NCBI GenBank assembly: GCA_963573315.1
Contig: CAUYJH010000054.1
Location: 1-26,690 of the forward strand
DNA: 26,690 nucleotides
Direction: 5' to 3'
From: Entomortierella parvispora
Lineage: Eukaryota; Mortierellomycota; Mortierellomycetes; Mortierellales; Mortierellaceae
Numbering within the stretch: position 1 is the first letter of the stretch; each line of letters opens with the position of its first letter. Below, piece after piece: positions 18,780 to 26,690 of the stretch. Below the pieces are notes generated by a model, which worked only from the letters and a program-made list of their open reading frames with translations, did not search any database and was not told where the DNA came from. A program made the translations under genes and the position numbers.

Positions 18780-20640
18780 TCTCTTACGTATGTGGTGCCT
18801 CCGTCAGCCTCGACAGAGTCCGCATTGCTCTATTCGTGTCTGATAAAAAGTGTACTTCTTGAACACCACGTGGAGTGTGTTCCAGTGGCCCCTTCAATCT
18901 TGCCCGCGTTGTTCATGTTTGGGATCTTCTCTTTGAACATGGCTGCTTCGACTCGACGGTTTCAAAAGCGCTTGTTCTTGACCTTTGTCGCGAGTGTTCG
19001 CGTGGCTCCTTCAATTTTGAGCGACAACTCCAAGTTGTTCCTATCCGAGGTCCTCTCCTTGGGTGGGCAGCTCCTTCGACTGGACGGCTTCTTCGACTCG
19101 GACGGCTGGAACTGTATTTATTCCGTCATGGTCGACCACCAGATCAAAAGAGACCCGGTGGTCGCCGATGTTCCTATCCAAAAGGATCCAGTAGTTAGTA
19201 ACCCGTTATAACCAAGTCGACCATCAATCATACAACCAATTGGGTCACTGCCGCTCTTGCTAGACCCAATCCCAACAGTCATAGCCTTCTTCAAAAGGTC
19301 AAGGGGCGTCTCGCAGCTTCCATCTTGAAAAAAGAAACAGACGCAGATCCACAACCCATTAGCCCATCCGCCGAAGTCAACAATAAAAAACCTGACAAAG
19401 GGATGACAAAGGAGGTCTGCTGACCATGCACTTCCTATCCCCAAGGGAAGGCACTATGAAGGTCTGAGGGTGAGGATCACGTTCCCCTTCTCCATCCCTG
19501 AGAGAAAGACGTAAGATCCTCGAGGTCACCTTAGAGAGAACCAACCGCCAATTTCTGTTGCCAGAGCACAGTGGTCAGAACTAACAAGGATCAGAAAATG
19601 GGATCCACGGCCCTGTTGGAGGACTGGGTGGACTATCCAGGGATGTCAACTCGCAAACCATATACAACGCTTCGATCCCTGGCACGGTAATCCACTGCCA
19701 GGAAAGGGCTGCTAATATATGGGTGTATCAGTGCGACGCTTCGATTTCCGTTGACCCTCGGTGATGATAGATGACGAACAGGTTAAAATGGGAATGCTCC
19801 AAGCATCGCGCCCCTCTGCCGGGGAACGATACCTGGGCTCGACCAGGGAGATGTGTTACCCTGGCCCTTGCGTACAAAAAAACAGGAAGGTCCTCAATAA
19901 AGAAGTCCCTCAACCATAATAGTGGACACGACTTCGAAGATCAAAGGGCAGTTCCATGTTGAAGGATTCGCCTTTGGTCCTCTCATCTACTTGTTAGACC
20001 CCCACACATAAACATGAATGAAAGCAACAAACAGGATTCGTTGGAGAAGACTACCAAAAACGGGGCCCCCGACATGATGTCGTTTACCTGCTGGGCAAAG
20101 GTGTTGACGGGGAAAATTCATAGCCACAGCCATGTTGAATGGACTTGCGGACTGTAATGGGATGCAGGGTTCGCCATGCTTTGTTCACCTCTGCCGCAGG
20201 ACGACAGCACGGCCCGCAAGCCCCTCGGTCCACCTTACGGATTCTGTTGGCAGAAAACAGCAGTTGGGCCACAGGTTGCAATTCACGCTCCTGTTCCTGC
20301 TGCCAGGAAAAGAAATGTGAGAAACCTCTTCACTTTCCGATGAAGAGGATAAAGAAAGGGATAGGAGGGAGGAGCGGAGGGAGGAGCAGAGACAGGACCC
20401 ACCTTGACATTACCTTTCCTTGATAAAGCGGCGCGGCACCAGAGAGGGCCGTCCGCGACGGAAGGGCTGGCCGATGTAGGAAGGCCTACAGATACAAAAC
20501 GGCCTCAGGTGCCGCTCAAAAGCTGATTTACAAAAAGATCCACATCCATAGCTTGTTGCCCAAAAAGAAAAGATGAAAGAAAGAGTCTTTGAAACAGACG
20601 ACGCGATTCTGATACGCGTTCTGGATAGCACAAGAATGGT
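18780..20640 (+). mobile_element. Degenerate retroelement fragment, possibly LINE ORF1
   Basis: No intact gene. Several patches read like decayed coding sequence on the plus strand but in changing frames and with stops. One at about 19212-19422 gives TTNWVTAALARPNPNSHSLL and then QKVKGRLAASILKKE. The next, from about 19432, gives LPIPKGRHYEGLRVRITFPF, then after a frameshift KILEVTLERTNRQFLLPEHS (about 19512-19573). Another at about 19602-19750 gives IHGPVGGLGGLSRDVNSQTI, and one at about 20070-20310 gives DSTARKPLGPPYGFCWQK. The first part (18.8-19.2 kb) contains a repeated VAPSIL-coding segment (about 18886 and 19000). Assignment to LINE ORF1 is inferred from general resemblance and the nearby LINE tail. 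It is not proven, and the boundaries are approximate. Confidence 0.4.
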
Positions 20641-20899
20641 TTAATTGGGTGCCTGCTACTGCCAGCCGATGTAGCACAAACAACTAGTTTTTACATCAAG
20701 AAGCCAGTTGCTACTAGTCGAGATTGGTGGGCGAGCTGCACGTGAACCAGCAGCAACTTTGATGGGTTTCTTCCCAGCTTGTCAACAGGTCGCGACTGGT
20801 TTTCTGTGCGTGGGGGGTTTACAACATTTTATTTGCCCATGCCGAGCCAAAGATGTGGGGTATAAACTGTACTATCTACGACCTACGACCTGACGCAGC

Positions 20900-22288
20900 C
20901 GCGAGGTTTAGCGATCCCCGCACAACAAATGCCACGGCTTGTCGCCGTGTAATAATGAAGAGTAAGATGTTTACAAAAAGTGGATCTGCCCAAATTTTCT
21001 GATGCCGTCAAGTGAACTTAGGCCGTGTGTGCAAGCAAATCGATGGTCCGCCGAAACTGGGTCATCCGGAATATTGGGGCAAAGGCCTTGGAGATGGTCG
21101 GCGAAGAGCGTGCCACATGGGCAGGTGTCAGGGGGCAGAATCACCCAGAGGCGTTGTTCCGTGGCAGGCTGGGTTGCACTTGTCGTTTCATCTTGGGGCG
21201 GATACCGCGTTCCTTCTCCCACGCAATTGTGATTTTGCAACGTGTCTTCCACAGACTGCAGTTTACACAGGGCATCCCTATCCAGGCGGCGGATAAAATA
21301 GTGGGCGCGACTACAACCGAGTGTGGAGCTTCGAATACTGGTGTCGACGCGTCGATCAAGGGGAGTATAATAGTCCTTGGTATGCAGTGATTGCCGAACG
21401 TGCCAAGTCCAAGGGTGGGGAGTCCTCGCCAAATTTCGAGGGGCGGAACGTGGACAAGTCGTTGAAAGCAGAGCCCAAATGTGCACATCCACGGGTTAAT
21501 GCCAATATAGTGTTCTTGGTACATCCGTTTCTGTCGCTCGGGTTTGCTGTTTGCGGTGTCTAGAGAGTTTCTTTCGTTGGCTTTCTTAATGGCGGTTCTG
21601 CCCCACATTGAACCGAATCCACAGCGTCCTCCCATATTAGCCTCTCTTTTTGGAATGACTGTGGGCAGACCCAAACACGATTGTTGTCCTCCGGTGCAGC
21701 ACGACACAGACAGCAGAGATTGTCAGGATGCAGGTCAGGATGTCTCGCCTGCATGACCGTGAGTGTCGGAAGCGTTCCATGCAGTTTTTGGATATGTTGC
21801 CAGCGACGAATAGTGTCATTACGGCTGCTGAAGAAGGTTTGGACTGGCCTTTTATCGTGGATGATTGATAGTGCTGAGTGCCACTCTACATCTTCCAGAT
21901 CGCTGACGGAACGTTTCACTCACTTCTGTGCTATCCATGTCTGATGATGGCGAATGGTCGTCTGTTGTTTGAGAAATTGTCGCAAGTCAGACTCTAGTTG
22001 CAGTCCATGGAACGATGCTGTGAAAGTGATGTCCATTTGTGCGCTGAGATCTGCTTGCCAGGGTGGTGTACCCTGCTCGACAGTTTCCGTAGCGACTTCA
22101 TCCGCCAACTCGTTGCCCAGCTCCCCGTTATGACCACGGACCCATTCCTCATCAGTCTGACCTTTGCGTTCTGCCACCACCGCTGCCAGAACAGCCCATG
22201 TGCCCGCAAGTATTACACGTTGCCGCCTCTGGGGAAGTGTCCGCGCCCTGGTGATTGGGAGGAAATGAATCTGTGAACAGTCGACCAA
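20900..22288 (-). mobile_element. Decayed LINE retrotransposon 3' end: RNase H and zinc-binding tail
   Basis: On the minus strand, 22288-21560 is one frame broken by a stop at 21922-21920. It begins inside an RNase H domain with the hallmark EEWVRGHNGELGNELADEVA (His-Gly-x-x-Gly-Asn-Glu-x-Ala-Asp), so the catalytic residues upstream are missing. After the stop comes WHSALSIIHDKRPVQTFFSS and a Cys-rich region (LCCLCRAAPEDNNRVWVCPQ), typical of the zinc-binding region after RNase H or reverse transcriptase in fungal LINEs. Further pieces in other frames follow: RCKITIAWEKERGI (about 21240) and CPCGTLFADHLQGLCP (about 21100). No reverse transcriptase domain is in the window, so the copy is truncated on its 5' side and clearly dead. 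The 3' limit near 20.8-20.9 kb is a guess. Confidence 0.75.
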
Positions 22289-22789
22289 GCTCGACCAGTC
22301 ACAACTGGTTTGTTCTCAGTTCATTATTGCTATTAATGAGCTGCAGAACGAAATCGGCTCAATAATCGACTCAATAATCAACTTGACATCTTTTGGAGGG
22401 CTACAGTATGAAAGCCCCATGGGTTCAGTGACAGTGATCACTCATCCTCCATCATTTCTGTGTTCAGACTAGTCGAAATTAAGGGTTCATATTGTTCACG
22501 AATTTCCACTAGTCTCGACCCAGCCTTGAGGGATATTGGGTCGATTGAGTCGATTGAGCTGGTCATTAGTTTTCCGATATGGAAACTGGTTGATTGCGAA
22601 CAGTAGCTGGCATTGGTTTTATTCATCATTGAGCTATGTACAGAACTATCGTGCCGCGTGTGCTTGTGTCTTGCGTGTGCTCCTGTCGCATTGATTAGTG
22701 GACAACAGAATCGTGACTACATGTGTGCCCTATTTGCTCCACTCCGCTCAATCCTTCAGTATGGAGTTTATCAGCGTCAGTGCCCAGCG
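22289..22789. repeat. Gene-free stretch with nested inverted repeats
   Basis: No supported gene. A hairpin has arms ACTAGTCGAAATT (22468-22480) and AATTTCCACTAGT (22501-22513), complementary at 12 of 13 bases. Outside it, CTCAATAATC occurs twice near 22350-22372 and the nearly inverted GTCGATTGA occurs twice near 22541-22560. The layout suggests a small decayed palindromic element between the LINE remnant and the orphan nuclease-like gene. Confidence 0.5.
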
Positions 22790-25910
<3,121 letters not shown>

Positions 25911-26270
25911 TGTGGTAATATTTCTTAAAGAATGAGTGGAAACTGAAAAGTGAACATTTATTCATAACCGGCAGCACAATGCGGGCCAAAATTACGTCAC
26001 TGAAACAGAAGGCTCCAGGACAATCCACGCCTTAATTCTCTCATTGGCTGGAATTGAGAGCCAAAACTCGTTCCACGCGCTCCCACGCTCCTTTCTTCTG
26101 CGCTCCTTGTTCCCACCGCGTTCCTTGTTCCCACCACGTTCCCACCACGCCCTCTTCACACATCGCCAACCAGACAACCTCTTGCACCTACACATTTACA
26201 TCCATTCCGCTTTTACATCACCTTGTCATCTGGTTTTACGTATCCTACATCCTTCAAATCGTGCCTGGCG
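25911..26270. promoter_or_regulatory. Divergent promoter of the two nuclease-like genes, with an 18-bp tandem repeat
   Basis: Only 360 bp separate the two start codons. It contains an inverted CCAAT box (ATTGG, 26043-26047) and an 18-bp tandem repeat: GCTCCTTGTTCCCACCGC (26102-26119), GTTCCTTGTTCCCACCAC (26120-26137) and a partial third unit GTTCCCACCAC (26138-26148). No coding sequence is supported. Confidence 0.6.
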
Positions 26271-26690
26271 ATGGGATTACAAGCTTGGTTTCCCTTTTTG
26301 CGCAAAAAGGGATACGAGCCTTCTGTCATTTATGCTTCCAACTTGAAGTCAACGAAGGCGGAACATACAAAACGTATTGATGTGCTGTCGTTTTATTCTA
26401 TCATTCGCAACGCATACTCTTTCAAGGGGCCTGAAGAAGCGCACAAGGTCCTTGAGGCATATTTTTTGCGCTATGGCGAGAAGGATACACTCACTCTTTA
26501 CATTGATGGTGGTTCAGCGGTGGAGAAGGAAGAGACGGCTAAAAAGCGCGAGGCCAGTCGTGATAAAGCCATGGAAATATGCTACAAGAGCCTTGACGTA
26601 CTCGAGCAACGAATCATCAACAACCAAAAGGCCAGGAAGAGACATTTTGTCGATATCAAAAAGAGCCTTGCATCGGTCTTCTACTGGCCA
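26271..26690 (+). CDS. XPG/FEN1-like (PIN-fold) nuclease family protein, N-terminal part
   Basis: Open to the window end; 140 residues are visible from ATG 26271. The start MGLQAWFPFLRKKGYEP copies the MG-(I/V)-x-G-L/W-x(3)-L signature of Rad2/XPG nucleases, where the N-terminus threads into the active site. Acidic residues in family positions are Asp37 (RIDVLSFYSIIR, compare FEN1 Asp34) and Asp79 (LTLYIDGGSAVEKEET, compare FEN1 Asp86). These are followed by a Lys/Arg/Glu-rich helix (AKKREASRDKAMEI), as in the XPG N-domain. The second glycine of FEN1 MGI-x-G-L is replaced by Ala, and the divergence from any housekeeping member (FEN1, EXO1, XPG, GEN1, MKT1) is large, so this is probably a lineage-specific paralogue. 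No introns are visible. It is transcribed divergently from the PD-(D/E)XK-like gene. Confidence 0.7.
   Translation, partial: MGLQAWFPFLRKKGYEPSVIYASNLKSTKAEHTKRIDVLSFYSIIRNAYSFKGPEEAHKVLEAYFLRYGEKDTLTLYIDGGSAVEKEETAKKREASRDKAMEICYKSLDVLEQRIINNQKARKRHFVDIKKSLASVFYWP

Noticed and set aside
18777-19211. 144-residue plus-strand open frame as a possible gene.
   Set aside because: No recognised domain, hydrophobic and repetitive (VAPSIL twice), and continuous with decayed retroelement sequence, so treated as part of that fragment.

Overview
The window looks like nuclear DNA of an early-diverging fungus. My best guess is Mortierellomycota (a Mortierella-like soil fungus), which is inference. Direct support: short spliceosomal introns with GT(A/G)AG donors and pyrimidine-AG acceptors in nearly every gene, CT-rich leaders before start codons, and ATP-citrate lyase encoded as one long chain rather than as two separate genes as in Ascomycota. 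Several genes could only be read correctly by joining exons across frames.

Layout, left to right: the last exon of a mitochondrial oxaloacetate-type carrier (+); a two-finger GATA transcription factor (-); GPN-loop GTPase 2 (+, four exons); a bacterial-type cytidylate kinase with a mitochondrial-looking leader (-, three exons); ATP-citrate lyase (+, two exons, very biased codon use); a YND1-type Golgi apyrase with a very long cytosolic tail (-, two exons); a TMEM242-like mitochondrial membrane protein (+, three exons); and a DAP1-type cytochrome b5-like haem protein (-, two exons). Strands alternate strictly, so each neighbouring pair shares either a divergent promoter or a convergent 3' end. 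These are ordinary housekeeping and metabolic genes. The carrier, ATP-citrate lyase, TMEM242 and kinase are linked only loosely, by mitochondrial and acetyl-CoA metabolism.

From about 18.7 to 22.4 kb the character changes. The DNA holds broken pieces of non-LTR (LINE) retrotransposons in both orientations, including an RNase H end plus zinc-binding tail with stops and frameshifts on the minus strand. It also holds inverted repeats that belong to no gene.

Right of this graveyard is the most unusual part. A nine-exon minus-strand gene ends in what looks like a PD-(D/E)XK nuclease-type fold. Across a 360-bp divergent promoter with an 18-bp tandem repeat lies the start of an XPG/FEN1-like (PIN-fold) nuclease gene that runs off the window. 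Neither belongs to a pathway I can name. This back-to-back pair of nuclease-like genes beside retroelement debris is my main candidate for an undescribed system.
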